Shown here: positions 38,809 to 49,246 of the stretch, in pieces
How positions within the stretch are numbered: position 1 is the first letter of the stretch
Layout: each line of letters opens with the position of its first letter
Origin: an uncultured Pseudoteredinibacter sp.
GTDB taxonomy: Bacteria; Pseudomonadota; Gammaproteobacteria; Pseudomonadales; Cellvibrionaceae
Assembly: GCF_947502065.1 (NCBI RefSeq)
Contig: NZ_CANMYE010000001.1
Span: 1,426,001 to 1,490,000 of the forward strand
Reading direction: 5' to 3'
DNA: 64,000 bases
Program-made: the position numbers and the translations under genes
Notes under the pieces: generated by a model
What the model saw: only the letters and a program-made list of their open reading frames with translations
Told to the model about the DNA's origin: nothing
The model's database searches: none

Positions 38809-38928
38809 TGTAACTCCTACTTACCTGCATTCTGTTTGTTTTTTGCACAAGGCTGAAAGCCAACGTCATAAAGCCCGCTAGACTATCATAAGCCGCTTAT
38901 AAGCCCTAGGCCTTATTATGGCTTTGAC

Positions 38929-40218
38929 TTAGTCCTCTAGCGCATTAGATAAAGATGAAACTAAATCAGCTTGCTCCAGCAATTGCTGCTCGCCCTGCCC
39001 TCGTAAAGGCTTCATAAGCACCTTAGCCTGCTCTAACTCTTGATCGCCAAGAATCAGTGCGAACGCAGCTCCGCTTCGGTCCGCTTTTTTGAGCTGACTT
39101 TTAAAACTGCCGCCGCCGCAATGATTGACCACTCGACAGCCCGGGAGTTCAGCGCGAACTCTCTCTGCCATATTGGCCGCCGCACACTGAGCTGCATTTG
39201 CATCATTGCTAGCTGCCACAATGTAGATATCTGCAGCATTTGGCAGGCTGGTTGGAAACTTATCTAAAGCCTCCAGCAACAGTATTAAACGCTCGACACC
39301 CATGGCAAAGCCAACCGCTGTATTCGGTTTGCCGCCCAACTGCTCTATGAGTCCATCATAGCGGCCGCCGGCACAGACGGTTCCCTGAGCGCCCAGCTTA
39401 TCGGTCACCCATTCAAAAACCGTCTTTGAGTAATAATCCAAGCCTCGAACCAATCGGGGATTTACCTTGAATGGCACTCCTGCTTCAGTCAGAAGACGCT
39501 GCACTTGCTCAAAATGCGCGCGCGACTCATCATCCAAATAGTCAGACAAACTAGGGGCGGCATCTAAAAGCTTTTGAGTGTCAGGGTTTTTACTGTCTAG
39601 AATTCGTAGCGGGTTACTATCAAGACGACGCTGGCTATCTTCGTCTAATTGATCTTTTCGTTCACTTAAATAGTCTACTAATGCCGCCTTAAAAGATTCA
39701 CGCGCAGCATTTGAACCCAAGCTATTAATTTCTAAGGTCAGCGCATCAAGAATTCCCATCTGGCGCCACAAGCTTGCGGTAAGCAATAATAATTCTGCAT
39801 CAATATCGGGCCCCGGCATTCCGTAAGCTTCGACCCCTATTTGATGAAACTGACGCAAACGTCCTTTTTGAGGTCGCTCATAGCGAAACATTGGGCCGGT
39901 ATACCATAGGCGCTGGGTTTGGTTGTACAACAAACCGTGCTGTTCACAGGCACGCACACATGAAGCCGTGCCCTCTGGTCGTAAAGTTATACTGTCACCA
40001 TTTCGATCATCGAAGGTGTACATTTCTTTCTCTACAATATCGGTGACTTCGCCAATCGAGCGCTTAAACAAATCAGTAGACTCAACGATCGGAAACCGAA
40101 TCTCTTGGTAGCCATAACTCGCCACACAGTCTGCTACGGTTTTTTCTAGATACTGCCAACGTGCAGACTGCTCTGGCAATAAATCATTCATGCCTCGAAT
40201 GGCTTGGATCTTTTTCAA
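38929..40218 (-). CDS. hisS: Histidyl-tRNA synthetase
   Basis: A class II synthetase of 429 residues. Motif 1 is near [18 protein letters not shown], motif 2 is [13 protein letters not shown] followed by [13 protein letters not shown], and the histidine-specific loops are [13 protein letters not shown] and AGGRYDG. Motif 3 is [11 protein letters not shown]. The C-terminal anticodon-binding domain (about 325-425) is complete. It lies between ispG and yfgM in the conserved series. Confidence 0.98.
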   Translation of the reverse strand: MKKIQAIRGMNDLLPEQSARWQYLEKTVADCVASYGYQEIRFPIVESTDLFKRSIGEVTDIVEKEMYTFDDRNGDSITLRPEGTASCVRACEQHGLLYNQTQRLWYTGPMFRYERPQKGRLRQFHQIGVEAYGMPGPDIDAELLLLTASLWRQMGILDALTLEINSLGSNAARESFKAALVDYLSERKDQLDEDSQRRLDSNPLRILDSKNPDTQKLLDAAPSLSDYLDDESRAHFEQVQRLLTEAGVPFKVNPRLVRGLDYYSKTVFEWVTDKLGAQGTVCAGGRYDGLIEQLGGKPNTAVGFAMGVERLILLLEALDKFPTSLPNAADIYIVAASNDANAAQCAAANMAERVRAELPGCRVVNHCGGGSFKSQLKKADRSGAAFALILGDQELEQAKVLMKPLRGQGEQQLLEQADLVSSLSNALED

Positions 40219-40315
40219 ACTGCTACCTATCTCTCTAAAATAAAACTTAGCGTTTTACTGTAATGTTTTTTAATGGTGTTTTACGTTGCTGCTGCACTTG
40301 AGCTGTTTTTGCTTA

Positions 40316-41431
40316 CTATACCGATTTTGCAATCAAATCTTTTTCGGCCTCTGCCTTCTCTTCCGCCTTGGCTCGAATAATACGCTCTAGATTGTCTACC
40401 AAGTTATCCTTACCCAATTTATGATCAGCCTGACCGTCGATATAAATTGAATGACTCGGCGTTCCGCCAGCAAGACCAACATCAGATTCTTTGGCTTCAC
40501 CAGGACCATTAACAACACAACCAATAACTGAAACATCCATCGGCGTACGAATATCTTCTAGGCGCTCTTCCAATTGATTCATTGTGGAAACCACATCGAA
40601 GTTCTGGCGAGAGCAGCTAGGACATGCAATAAAGTTAATACCTTTCGCGCGTAGCTTTAGGCTTTTTAGAATATCCCAACCTACTTTAACCTCTTCGATT
40701 GGGTCGGCAGCCAGGGAAACCCTCAAGGTATCGCCAATGCCATCCATCAACAACATGCCCAGACCGACGGCAGACTTTACCGTTCCAGAGCGCAGGCCAC
40801 CTGCCTCTGTAATTCCTAAATGCAGTGGCTGCTCAATCTGCGTAGCTAACTGACGATAAGCCGCAACCGCCATAAAAACATCAGATGCTTTAACACTCAC
40901 CTTAAAATCATGAAAATTCATTTTGTCGAGTATATCAACGTGACGTAAAGCCGACTCTACAATGGCTTCTGGCGTAGGCTCGCCGTATTTTTTTTGTAAA
41001 TCTTTTTCCAAAGATCCGGCATTAACACCGATACGAATAGGAATATCTAGATCCCTAGCCTTTTCAACAACCGCGGCAATACGTTTTTCCCGCCCTATAT
41101 TCCCAGGGTTAATTCTCAAACAATCAACACCTAAATCGGCAACACGAAGCGCAATACGATAGTCAAAATGAATATCTGCAACTAAAGGTAAGTTCACCGC
41201 TTTACGTATTTCACCGAATGCTTCGGCTGCATCTAAAGTAGGTACCGACACCCTTACAATATCGGCTCCAGCGTCTTGCAAGCCCTTTATCTGAGCTACA
41301 GTCGCATTAACATCGCAGGTGTCGGTATTCGTCATACTCTGCACAGAAATTGGTGCGTCGCCACCTACGGCTACATCGCCAACCATAATCTGTCTGGATT
41401 TACGGCGTTTAATCGGTGATTCAAAGTGCAT
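40316..41431 (-). CDS. ispG: 4-hydroxy-3-methylbut-2-enyl diphosphate synthase (flavodoxin)
   Basis: Penultimate enzyme of the MEP isoprenoid pathway, carrying [4Fe-4S]. The 371-residue protein has the TIM-barrel start [18 protein letters not shown] and [12 protein letters not shown]. Cluster Cys are in [10 protein letters not shown] and GCVVNGPGE. Its need for an iron-sulfur cluster fits its position downstream of the isc genes, although this linkage is also conserved elsewhere. Confidence 0.98.
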   Translation of the reverse strand: MHFESPIKRRKSRQIMVGDVAVGGDAPISVQSMTNTDTCDVNATVAQIKGLQDAGADIVRVSVPTLDAAEAFGEIRKAVNLPLVADIHFDYRIALRVADLGVDCLRINPGNIGREKRIAAVVEKARDLDIPIRIGVNAGSLEKDLQKKYGEPTPEAIVESALRHVDILDKMNFHDFKVSVKASDVFMAVAAYRQLATQIEQPLHLGITEAGGLRSGTVKSAVGLGMLLMDGIGDTLRVSLAADPIEEVKVGWDILKSLKLRAKGINFIACPSCSRQNFDVVSTMNQLEERLEDIRTPMDVSVIGCVVNGPGEAKESDVGLAGGTPSHSIYIDGQADHKLGKDNLVDNLERIIRAKAEEKAEAEKDLIAKSV

Positions 41432-41444
41432 AGTATTTACTTAA

Positions 41445-42413
41445 TTAAGGAATGGTTACGGCCAAGGTTTTACGACCCGCTTTGGCCTGCAAAGGAACAG
41501 CTTCACCATCGATCGTTAACGATACCGCTCTTACATTGCCAAAGTTCATTCTAAATGGCGCCTGCCCCTGCAGACGAAGTTCCTGCCCGGCTTGCTTAGT
41601 ATTACTGAATAGGCGCCGCCCTGTTGCATCGCGAACCTGAAGCCAACAGCTGTCGGTAAAAGTGAAAACCAGAGACTGCTCTCCATCAGACAAAGCCGTC
41701 ACGGCGGTATCTGGAGACACCTCTGTACTGATGTTTGGCTCAGCTGAAACTACGGTATCTTTAATAGGCGATGGCGACTCCACTATAGCTGCTTCGGTGG
41801 ATGCTTCAGCAGGTTCAGTATTTGGGGTTTTCACTTCAAGCGAAGTGTTTTTTATCGCAGTAGCCTGCTCATTTGCGCCAGCCCCAGATTCCATTGATTG
41901 CCCTAGCGATTCATTGCTACGACTAGCTGATAAATTATTAGCTGTAATTGCACTGGAAGTTTCAACTCCAGAGTTTTGGGCTTGTACAAGCGATGGTTTT
42001 TGGCTTGGCTTTTCTTGTTGCCCAAAAAACCAAAAGCCAAGTAGAAGCAGCAAAAACAGCGGCACTATCAAAATCAATTTAGACTTATTTCTACTCTGAG
42101 CTGCTACCACTTCAGTTTGAGTATCTTTGTCTCTATTTGGGCTATCGAGCTCACAATAGGCATCGTATTCCGCCAATAGAATATCAATATCCAGCTGCAA
42201 AACACGCGCAGCATTGCGTAAATAGCCGCGCACAAATGTCTCTGTGCCAGCCAGCTCAAACTGGTTCGACTCAATGAGACTGAGTTTATGCTTAGTAATT
42301 TTTAGCTCTGCGGCCAAATCCTCGGAACTAATCCCGAGTTGCTCACGGGCGTAAAGTATTATTGCCCCCGGCCCTGGTATCTCCTTTTGTACGGGGGACT
42401 CAAGACCGGTCAT
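41445..42413 (-). CDS. rodZ: RodZ-like cytoskeletal membrane protein
   Basis: A 322-residue protein with an N-terminal Cro/HTH_25 domain (GAIILYAREQLGISSEDLAAEL), one transmembrane helix (about 114-134), a long Ser/Thr/Glu-rich linker, and a C-terminal DUF4115 domain (DSCWLQVRDATGRRLFS). RodZ links MreB to the cell envelope in rods. Its ATG overlaps the pilW stop by one base (TAATG), so the two are translationally coupled. Confidence 0.92.
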   Translation of the reverse strand: MTGLESPVQKEIPGPGAIILYAREQLGISSEDLAAELKITKHKLSLIESNQFELAGTETFVRGYLRNAARVLQLDIDILLAEYDAYCELDSPNRDKDTQTEVVAAQSRNKSKLILIVPLFLLLLLGFWFFGQQEKPSQKPSLVQAQNSGVETSSAITANNLSASRSNESLGQSMESGAGANEQATAIKNTSLEVKTPNTEPAEASTEAAIVESPSPIKDTVVSAEPNISTEVSPDTAVTALSDGEQSLVFTFTDSCWLQVRDATGRRLFSNTKQAGQELRLQGQAPFRMNFGNVRAVSLTIDGEAVPLQAKAGRKTLAVTIP

Positions 42414-43180
42414 TAGCGATCACCGATCGATTGCTTAGTGCTCAAAGGCTTTCCATTTGGAAAGATTGTTTTAAGCTTTAATCGGGCACTCGCTTCACGA
42501 TTCTTATCACCTAGCGCAGTTGCAATTTGCAATTCCATTTCAATAGAGCGAGGTGAATAAGGAGAAACTAAGTGGTATTGATCTAGAAGCCTTAGAGCCG
42601 CAGTATATTCAGCTTTTTTTTGAGCTATACCCGCCAACTCAATGTAGGGTCTCGGCATGTTGGAGTCTAGAGTAATAGAACGGACAAACGCCTTCTCTGC
42701 AGCGGAGACGTCCCCCAAGGCAAGCGCCGTCAAACCAACGTTGTTAAAAGCAAGCGGCCGCCGATCGTAATTGAGGTTTTGTGCTGCACTTTGAAAATGC
42801 TCCAAGGCTTCCGAATAGCGCCTTTTCCCGTATAAAAATGAACCATAATTATTTCTCGCCTGAGGAAAATCACCATCAATGCGAATCGCTTTTTGATAAA
42901 AGCGCTCTGCGTTTACGTCGTCACCTTCGCGCAACATTAGAGCAGCCAAACCACTATAGGCACCGGCTGAATCCGGATCAATTTTCAAAGCTTTATTGAG
43001 ATGGAAGCGTGAGGAATCTAAATTATTTTGGCGCAAATATTGTAGACCTAGACGAATATGAGTCTCTTTGGCCTTTTCCATATTAGGTTTTTTAGGCTCT
43101 TTGTCATAAGTTGTTACGCATGCTGTCAAGCTCAACAACAGCCAACTTGTTATGGTGGTTTTTACGAGGCTGCGAATCAT
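42413..43180 (-). CDS. pilW: Type IV pilus biogenesis lipoprotein PilW/PilF
   Basis: A 255-residue lipoprotein with lipobox LTAC and about six tetratricopeptide repeats (ETHIRLGLQYL, AGAYSGLAALM, FPQARNNYGSFLYG, AFNNVGLTALALGD). It assists outer-membrane secretin assembly. No other pilus gene is in the window; its position between rlmN and rodZ is the usual one in Pseudomonas relatives. Confidence 0.93.
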   Translation of the reverse strand: MIRSLVKTTITSWLLLSLTACVTTYDKEPKKPNMEKAKETHIRLGLQYLRQNNLDSSRFHLNKALKIDPDSAGAYSGLAALMLREGDDVNAERFYQKAIRIDGDFPQARNNYGSFLYGKRRYSEALEHFQSAAQNLNYDRRPLAFNNVGLTALALGDVSAAEKAFVRSITLDSNMPRPYIELAGIAQKKAEYTAALRLLDQYHLVSPYSPRSIEMELQIATALGDKNREASARLKLKTIFPNGKPLSTKQSIGDR

Positions 43181-43194
43181 TTTATATTCCGGTT

Positions 43195-44334
43195 CTATGC
43201 GTTATTAATAATTCGAACGGCTTGCTCTTGGTATCTCTGCGAACGGCGAGTTCGGTCATTTACATTGCCAGCCAACTGGCCACAAGCGGCATCAATATCA
43301 TCCCCACGAGTCGTGCGAACCGTGGTTATGTAGCCCTCTTCCGTTAGAATATCTTGAAATCGTCGCAAGCTATTATTGCTGACACGCTTGTAATCTGACA
43401 TTGGGAACGGATTAAAAGGGATCAGATTGATTTTGACCGGAATATCTCGCAATAGTTGCGCCAACTCACGAGCATGCTCTGGTCGATCATTTACTTGATC
43501 AATGAGTGTGTATTCGATGGTAATCTTGCGTCGATTGTCAGGCAAGTTATCGATATAGCGCTTAGCGCTATCCAACAACATGGCAATCGGGTACTTTTTA
43601 TTGATGGGTACCAACTCATTACGAAGCTCATCATTGGGCGCGTGCAAAGATATCGCCAAACAAGCATCAGTTAGACCATCAAGCTTATCGAGTGCCGGCA
43701 CTACGCCCGAAGTACTTAAAGTGACTCGGCGTTTTGAAATTCCGTAACAATTATCGTGCATCATCAGATTCATCGAATCGACGACGTTGTCAAAGTTGAG
43801 TAATGGCTCGCCCATACCCATCATCACGACATTGGTAATTTTTCTTGGTCGGTCTTCACCAAATTGACCAAAAGACTTTGCGGCAATCCATACTTGGCCA
43901 ATGATCTCGGCCGCTGTCAAATCACGATTAAAACCCTGCTTACCGGTTGAGCAAAAGCTGCAATCCAAGGAACAGCCTACTTGAGATGAAACACACAAAG
44001 TGCCACGCTCACCATCCGGTATAAATACTGTCTCGATGGCACTGCCACCGCTAACCTTAATCAAAAACTTGCGAGTTCCATCAGCAGAATCTAGCTGCTG
44101 CATCACCTCGGGGGCTTTAATTTCAGCCTTTGCGGACAGTTTGGAACGCAATGCTTTGCTGATATTGGTCATCTCATCAAATGAATCCACACCCATTTGG
44201 TGGATCCACTTGAGAACCTGCGCCGCACGAAAGCGCTTTTCACCCATTTCTTCAAAAAAGGCTTCCAGCTTTTGCTGAGACAAACCCAGCAAATTAACTT
44301 TTTCGACAGTATTTTCGGACGGCGTCAGGGACAT
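43195..44334 (-). CDS. rlmN: 23S rRNA (A2503-C2)/tRNA (A37-C2) methyltransferase
   Basis: A radical-SAM dual-specificity RNA methylase of 379 residues. The start is ATG 44334; a TTG one codon earlier is less likely. The cluster motif is CSLDCSFC, and the resolving Cys is in AACGQLAGN near the C-terminus. SAM-binding GMGEPLLN and STSGV are present. It lies 17 bases downstream of ndk. Confidence 0.97.
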   Translation of the reverse strand: MSLTPSENTVEKVNLLGLSQQKLEAFFEEMGEKRFRAAQVLKWIHQMGVDSFDEMTNISKALRSKLSAKAEIKAPEVMQQLDSADGTRKFLIKVSGGSAIETVFIPDGERGTLCVSSQVGCSLDCSFCSTGKQGFNRDLTAAEIIGQVWIAAKSFGQFGEDRPRKITNVVMMGMGEPLLNFDNVVDSMNLMMHDNCYGISKRRVTLSTSGVVPALDKLDGLTDACLAISLHAPNDELRNELVPINKKYPIAMLLDSAKRYIDNLPDNRRKITIEYTLIDQVNDRPEHARELAQLLRDIPVKINLIPFNPFPMSDYKRVSNNSLRRFQDILTEEGYITTVRTTRGDDIDAACGQLAGNVNDRTRRSQRYQEQAVRIINNA

Positions 44335-44351
44335 CAATCTACTACCTATAA

Positions 44352-44777
44352 TTAGCGGCCGCAGATTTCGTCAGCAGCGAAGAAGTAAGCTACTTCGCGC
44401 TCAGCAGATGCAGCAGAGTCAGAACCGTGCACAGCATTGGCATCGATGCTTTGAGCAAAATCAGCGCGAATGGTGCCAGCGTCAGCTTCTTGAGGATTGG
44501 TAGCACCCATCAACTCACGGTTTTTAGCAACAGCGCCTTCGCCTTCTAATACCTGTACAACAACAGGGCCAGAGGTCATGAAAGAAACCAAGTCACCGAA
44601 GAAAGGACGCTCTTTGTGCTCGGCGTAGAAACCACCAGCTTTTTCGTCGTCCAACTGAACCATTTTCATAGCGACAATCTTTAGGTCTGCAGCTTCAAAA
44701 CGAGCGTTGATCTGACCAATTACGTTTTTTGCTACAGCATCTGGCTTGATGATGGAAAGAGTGCGTTCTACCGCCAT
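44352..44777 (-). CDS. ndk: Nucleoside diphosphate kinase
   Basis: Transfers phosphate between nucleoside tri- and diphosphates. The 141 residues match the family length. The start is [14 protein letters not shown], and the catalytic His is in NAVHGSDS. Other conserved parts are HKERPFF and [13 protein letters not shown] precedes the ATG. It is the first gene after the 444-base gap downstream of iscX. Confidence 0.98.
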   Translation of the reverse strand: MAVERTLSIIKPDAVAKNVIGQINARFEAADLKIVAMKMVQLDDEKAGGFYAEHKERPFFGDLVSFMTSGPVVVQVLEGEGAVAKNRELMGATNPQEADAGTIRADFAQSIDANAVHGSDSAASAEREVAYFFAADEICGR

Positions 44778-45221
44778 GAGTTAATCTCCAAAAATAAATG
44801 AATAAAATTCTTAAACCCGCAGGATCCGCCGTCGACCTAATTTAGCCGTTTTACAGGAATCCATACGGAAAACCCGCGACTTGCCAGCTGGGCATTAGCC
44901 ACGGGTTTAGATCTGTTGGGAACCGACTTGCCCTGTTTGGCAGTCAGCTCAGCGGCGGACGCTATGTTACTGATCTATATAATCATTTTTCAGTTTTATG
45001 AAAAATGCCAGAAACACAGAGCCCGGTTTCTACAGAGGCGCCGATTATACACCTCTGAGGACAGCGGTTAAATAGCTTAAGATCGCGTAAAAGCACCTAT
45101 TTTCATACTAAATGACTTCAAAGCGAGGCTTATGAAGGGCAAAATCACCACGTCTAAGGTGTTTTTAGATTCTGGCGCGCTATTGGCCCGCCAATACTCT
45201 TGGCGAATCCTATATCAAAAG
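44778..45221. other. 444-base gap between iscX and ndk with repeated motifs
   Basis: No convincing gene. Structures seen: two related segments, CGACTTGCC-AGCTGGGCA (44877-44894) and CGACTTGCC-CTGTTTGGCA (44924-44942); AAACCCG (44870-44876) with CGGGTTT (44902-44908); CATTTTTC (44984-44991) with GAAAAATG (45000-45007); and CAGAGG (45033-45038) with CCTCTG (45052-45057). A promoter for ndk or a small RNA may lie here; neither is established. Confidence 0.5.
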
Positions 45222-45428
45222 CTAGTCGCTGGCCTCTTCTATCCAGGCCGCCTGAATTGCTTCCAATATCTTTTCCCCACAGCGCTCAGGCTGATCATTA
45301 AAGCCTTCTAGCGCCATAACCCAATTACGCAAATCAACAAAGTTCACATATTGCGGGTCCACATCCGGGTGCGCATCATAAAGCTCTATGGCGATATCGC
45401 TCACATCTGTCCAGCGTAAATCCAACAT
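45222..45428 (-). CDS. iscX: IscX, Fe-S assembly regulator
   Basis: A 68-residue acidic protein that binds IscS and iron and modulates cluster assembly. The sequence LRWTDVSDIAIELYDAHPDVDP and FVDLRNWVMALEGF match the family throughout. It ends the isc operon, 9 bases after fdx. Confidence 0.96.
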   Translation of the reverse strand: MLDLRWTDVSDIAIELYDAHPDVDPQYVNFVDLRNWVMALEGFNDQPERCGEKILEAIQAAWIEEASD

Positions 45429-45437
45429 AGCGCCCCC

Positions 45438-45776
45438 TTAGTGATGTTCAGAAACCTGGTTAATGGTGTATTTTGGAATTTCGACAACCAAATCTTCATC
45501 CGCAACCAGAGCTTGGCAGCCTAGACGCGAGTCAGGCTCGAGCCCCCAAGCTTTATCGAGGTAGTCATCCTCCAGCTCATCGGCTTCTTCTAGGGAGTCG
45601 TAGCCTTCACGAACCACCACATGACAGGTGGTACATGCACAACTCTTTTCACAGGCATGCTCAATTTCGATGCCGTTGCGAAGTGCAGCATCAACAATGC
45701 TTTCGCCTTTTTCAGCGTCAACCTCGGCACCCTTAGGGCAAATCTCTTCATGGGGTAAAAATACTATCTTAGGCAT
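45438..45776 (-). CDS. fdx: ISC-type [2Fe-2S] ferredoxin
   Basis: A 112-residue adrenodoxin-type ferredoxin supplying electrons for cluster assembly. Ligands are in CEKSCACTTC and the later LGCQAL. The N-terminus (PKIVFLPHEEICPKG) and the acidic EEADELEDDYLDKAWGL stretch match Fdx. It lies 41 bases downstream of hscA. Confidence 0.97.
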   Translation of the reverse strand: MPKIVFLPHEEICPKGAEVDAEKGESIVDAALRNGIEIEHACEKSCACTTCHVVVREGYDSLEEADELEDDYLDKAWGLEPDSRLGCQALVADEDLVVEIPKYTINQVSEHH

Positions 45777-45817
45777 AATTCACACTCATTAAATCTTCAG
45801 CAGCTGCTATCTGGCAA

Positions 45818-47695
45818 CTACTCTGAATCAATATCATCTAGGCTCTGGCCCGCTAACGCCGCCTTGATACTTTTATCCATCCGGCGAGCTGCAAAGTCAT
45901 CAGTACACTGCGCCACAGCCTCAATGGCCGCCTCAATATCACGTGGACTCTCCGCACTCTGACGCACTTGAAGCAGCTTCTCCATGCTTGCAACAATGGT
46001 TTGTCGCTCTCCATCGCTGAGCAAATCGCCATCCGCCTCCAGTGCCGGCACCAAAGCCTCCAATACGCGCTCTGCCTCCACCTGCTGCTCACGCAAGGCC
46101 CGAGCCTTCATGTCATCTTCAGCATGACTGAATGACTCTGAAAGCATGCGACTGATTTCATCGTCCGCTAAGCCATAAGACGGTTTGATATCAATGCTGG
46201 TTTTTACCCCACTATTGAGTTCTTCGGCAGACACCATCAGCAGGCCATCAGCATCAACTTGGAATACCACGCGAATCTTAGCCGCACCCGCCACCATTGG
46301 GGGTATACCGCGCAGCTCGAAACGCGCCAGCGAACGGCAAGCCGAAACCAAATCGCGCTCGCCCTGTAGGACATGTACAGCCATCGCGGTTTGCCCATCT
46401 TTGAAAGTGGTAAACTCTTGAGCCTTGGCGACGGGGATGGGTGTATTACGGCTAATAATTTGCTCGACTAAGCCGCCCATTGTTTCTATACCTAGAGACA
46501 ATGGGATAACATCCAATAACAACATATCACTGTCAGGCTTGTTACCCACTAGTATATCGGCCTGAATAGCCGCGCCCAGAGCCACCACCCTATCAGGGTC
46601 GATATTGGATAAAGGCTCACGACCAAACAAATCAGCTACTGCCTCACGCACAGCAAGAGTTCGCGTAGAGCCACCGACCAACACAACGTTATCAATTTCA
46701 TCAGCACTTATATCAGCGTCACGCAAAGCACGACGGCATGACTTGATACTACGAGCAATCAGTGGTCGTAATATCTCAGACATTTGCTGGCGATCTAGAC
46801 TGCCATGCCATGCGGCAAACTCAATATCTACAGATTCACTTTCTGCAAGAGATTCTTTGGCAGCTCTAGCCTTAAGCAATAGCGCCCGCTGCTCTTGCGC
46901 TGAAAGCGCATGCTCATTGTTACTTTGCTGCAAGATCCACTGAGCTAACAACTGATCAAAATCGTCACCACCTAAAGCAGAATCACCGCCTGTAGATAGC
47001 ACCTCGAAAACGCCCTTACTCAAGCGCAGAATAGAAACATCAAAAGTACCGCCGCCCAAGTCATAAACTGCAATCAAACCTTCGGCTTGCTGATCAAGTC
47101 CGTAGGCAACGGCAGCCGCCGTAGGCTCATTTAGCAAACGAAGAACCTTCAAGCCGGCCAATGTTGCCGCATCTTTGGTTGCCTGTCGTTGGGCTTCATC
47201 AAAGTACGCCGGTACGGTAATAACCGCGCCATCCAAATGCTGAGATGCACCACTGGCCAAACTGCGCTCACCCAATGCGGCAAGGTGCTTAAGTATTTCA
47301 GAGGAAATTTCTACCGCACTAAAATCACCTGCCACCGTAGACAAATAAGGCAATGCACTGCCATCTTTTTCTACAAAACGATAAGGGAGCTTTTCACCTA
47401 AGCTGACGATATCTTCAGCACCGCGCCCCATAAGACGTTTTATAGAGCTAACGGTATTAGCTGGATCGCTTAATAGTTTTTTCTCGGCGCCTTGGCCAAC
47501 GAGCACTGGGCCAGAAGCTTGATAATGGACAACAGACGGACAAATTGACTGCCCTTTTTCATCGGCCAGCACCACCGGCTCACCGCTACGCACAGATGCA
47601 ACAACGGAGTTGCTTGTACCTAAGTCGATACCTACCGCGAGCTTTCGATCGTGGGGCTTAGCGCTTTGTCCAGGTTCTGAAATTTGAAGTAACAC
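45818..47695 (-). CDS. hscA: Hsp70-type Fe-S chaperone HscA
   Basis: A specialised DnaK relative that helps transfer clusters from IscU. The start is GTG 47695 with TAGGT upstream; the product then begins like E. coli HscA ([11 protein letters not shown]), 625 residues. A longer TTG reading adds eight unconserved residues. ATPase motifs: [28 protein letters not shown] and VVLVGGSTR. It works with the adjacent hscB and the LPPVK motif in IscU. Confidence 0.97.
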   Translation of the reverse strand: MLLQISEPGQSAKPHDRKLAVGIDLGTSNSVVASVRSGEPVVLADEKGQSICPSVVHYQASGPVLVGQGAEKKLLSDPANTVSSIKRLMGRGAEDIVSLGEKLPYRFVEKDGSALPYLSTVAGDFSAVEISSEILKHLAALGERSLASGASQHLDGAVITVPAYFDEAQRQATKDAATLAGLKVLRLLNEPTAAAVAYGLDQQAEGLIAVYDLGGGTFDVSILRLSKGVFEVLSTGGDSALGGDDFDQLLAQWILQQSNNEHALSAQEQRALLLKARAAKESLAESESVDIEFAAWHGSLDRQQMSEILRPLIARSIKSCRRALRDADISADEIDNVVLVGGSTRTLAVREAVADLFGREPLSNIDPDRVVALGAAIQADILVGNKPDSDMLLLDVIPLSLGIETMGGLVEQIISRNTPIPVAKAQEFTTFKDGQTAMAVHVLQGERDLVSACRSLARFELRGIPPMVAGAAKIRVVFQVDADGLLMVSAEELNSGVKTSIDIKPSYGLADDEISRMLSESFSHAEDDMKARALREQQVEAERVLEALVPALEADGDLLSDGERQTIVASMEKLLQVRQSAESPRDIEAAIEAVAQCTDDFAARRMDKSIKAALAGQSLDDIDSE

Positions 47696-47769
47696 AAAAT
47701 ACCTATTTCTTATCGGCAAATTTGGTCGCCAGTGATCACGGTCATACTGCCGGCCAAGCTAATTATCAA

Positions 47770-48318
47770 TTAATCTAAATCGAGCAATTCATCTTCTGCA
47801 GCTCGCAACTCTTTAGCGAACTTACTGGTAAAGTGCATTTTAGCTAAAGGCGCAACACAAGCAGAAAACTCTCCAGACTCATAACATTTAACAAATTCAG
47901 CTTGAATTTTTTGCTCAAGCGATCGCTGCTCAGCATACAAAGCTTGTAGTTTCTTTTCTGCCACCGCCTCATCACTCGCAATCAATTGACGTAATTCAGA
48001 AAGCTCTTCTCGCCACTCCATTTGCTGCATCAAAAAAGCTGGATCTTGATGTGTTTTGTTTTCAAGATTGGATTCGCAACCCGCGAGCTCCAGTAGATAC
48101 TCAGCCCGTTTAACATTCACACTTAGTGTTTCAAAGGCCTGATTTACATAAGCCATGGCCTGCACAGCCAAACGCTGCTGTTGCGCACCTTCGGCACTAA
48201 ATTTATCCGGGTGGCATTGAGTCTGTAGCTTGCGATGCGCTGCTTTTAGCGCAGCCAAATCAATATCAAAGCTCGGCTCTAACTGATAGAGGGCAAAATA
48301 GTTGTCGCTTAGATCCAT
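47770..48318 (-). CDS. hscB: Fe-S co-chaperone HscB (J-domain)
   Basis: A 182-residue protein. The N-terminal J domain has YFALYQLEPSFDID and the HPD motif in CHPDKF; the C-terminal three-helix domain binds IscU. It stimulates HscA. A strong terminator-like hairpin lies between iscA and this gene. Confidence 0.97.
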   Translation of the reverse strand: MDLSDNYFALYQLEPSFDIDLAALKAAHRKLQTQCHPDKFSAEGAQQQRLAVQAMAYVNQAFETLSVNVKRAEYLLELAGCESNLENKTHQDPAFLMQQMEWREELSELRQLIASDEAVAEKKLQALYAEQRSLEQKIQAEFVKCYESGEFSACVAPLAKMHFTSKFAKELRAAEDELLDLD

Positions 48319-48366
48319 AAATATGCTTACTTGTTCTCGCCGAGTAACGACTTACAAAGTTCATAC

Positions 48367-48394
48367 AAAAAAGCCGGGGAAACGCCCCGGCTTT
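48367..48394 (-). terminator. Terminator-like hairpin between iscA and hscB
   Basis: On the minus strand AAAGCCGGGG and CCCCGGCTTT, a perfect 10-bp stem with a 5-base loop, are followed by a T-run. It is about 40 bases after iscA and 50 before hscB. It would make iscRSUA more abundant than hscBA-fdx-iscX unless read through. Confidence 0.88.
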
Positions 48395-48434
48395 AATCTT
48401 TTCAACTGCGACGCTTACAAGCTTATGACACGAA

Positions 48435-48758
48435 TTAAACGTGAAAGCTCTCGCCACATCCACAGGCGTTTTTAGCATTGGGGTTGTTGAACTGAAAACC
48501 TTCGTTCAAACCTTCTTTTACGAAGTCCAGCTCTGTGCCATCTAAATAGGCCAAACTCTTTGGGTCGACCACTAAGCTAAAGCCACCTTGATCGAAAGCC
48601 TCATCCTCTGGATTAAGCTCGTCAACAAATTCCAACACATAAGACAAGCCGGAACAACCTGTGGTTTGAACGCCTACTCGAATACCAACGCCTTTACCGC
48701 GTGTACTCAAGTGACGCTGAACATGCTCTACCGCTGAATCTGTCATGGTTAAGGCCAT
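48435..48758 (-). CDS. iscA: Iron-sulfur carrier IscA
   Basis: A 107-residue A-type carrier. The three ligand Cys are in TTGCSGLSY and CGCGESFHV. The N-terminus is [12 protein letters not shown]. It lies 49 bases downstream of iscU and is followed by the strong hairpin. Confidence 0.97.
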   Translation of the reverse strand: MALTMTDSAVEHVQRHLSTRGKGVGIRVGVQTTGCSGLSYVLEFVDELNPEDEAFDQGGFSLVVDPKSLAYLDGTELDFVKEGLNEGFQFNNPNAKNACGCGESFHV

Positions 48759-48807
48759 GATATTACCGCTGCCTTTTAGCTAAAATTATAACGGAACCGA
48801 TGAAGTC

Positions 48808-49194
48808 TTAGTCTTCACCGCGTTTTTCGCGTAAATCGCGTACTGCGGCTTTAATAGCATCTTCAGCCAAAACCGAGCAGTGGATTTTTACCGGAGGCAA
48901 AGCCAACTCTTCAGCAATCTCAGTGTTTTTGATCGACTCAGCCTCACCCAAGGTTTTACCCTTTACCCACTCTGTTAGCAGTGAGCTTGAAGCAATGGCT
49001 GAACCGCAGCCGTAAGTCTTAAACTTAGCATCTTCGATGACACCTTCGTTATTCACCTGAATTTGCAGGCGCATTACATCGCCACAAGCTGGGGCGCCGA
49101 CCATACCGGTACCTACGCTGTCAGAAGCCTCATCTAACTTGCCAACATTACGAGGGTTTTCATAATGATCGATTACTTTGTCACTATAAGCCAT
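48808..49194 (-). CDS. iscU: Fe-S scaffold IscU
   Basis: A 128-residue scaffold for nascent [2Fe-2S] clusters. Cys37 (APACGD), Cys in TYGCGSA and Cys in KIHCSVLAED are conserved, with the Asp after Cys37. The HscA recognition motif LPPVK is present. It lies between iscS and iscA. Confidence 0.98.
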   Translation of the reverse strand: MAYSDKVIDHYENPRNVGKLDEASDSVGTGMVGAPACGDVMRLQIQVNNEGVIEDAKFKTYGCGSAIASSSLLTEWVKGKTLGEAESIKNTEIAEELALPPVKIHCSVLAEDAIKAAVRDLREKRGED

Positions 49195-49246
49195 TTTATT
49201 TACTCCACCTTAGCTACGCTAAAGGCTATTGCTTAATGAGCTACGC

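Noticed and set aside
38870..38930. GGCTTAT/AAGCC repeats between hisS and yfgM
   Set aside because: Several short overlapping arms give no single stable hairpin and no T-run; I could not call a terminator.
45132..45311. 59-codon plus-strand reading frame running into iscX from the opposite strand
   Set aside because: It overlaps iscX antisense, has no clear ribosome binding site, and resembles no protein I recognise. Probably a chance frame.
47696..47719. Eight-residue N-terminal extension of HscA
   Set aside because: It needs a TTG start and adds residues not found in the family; GTG 47695 has a better ribosome binding site.
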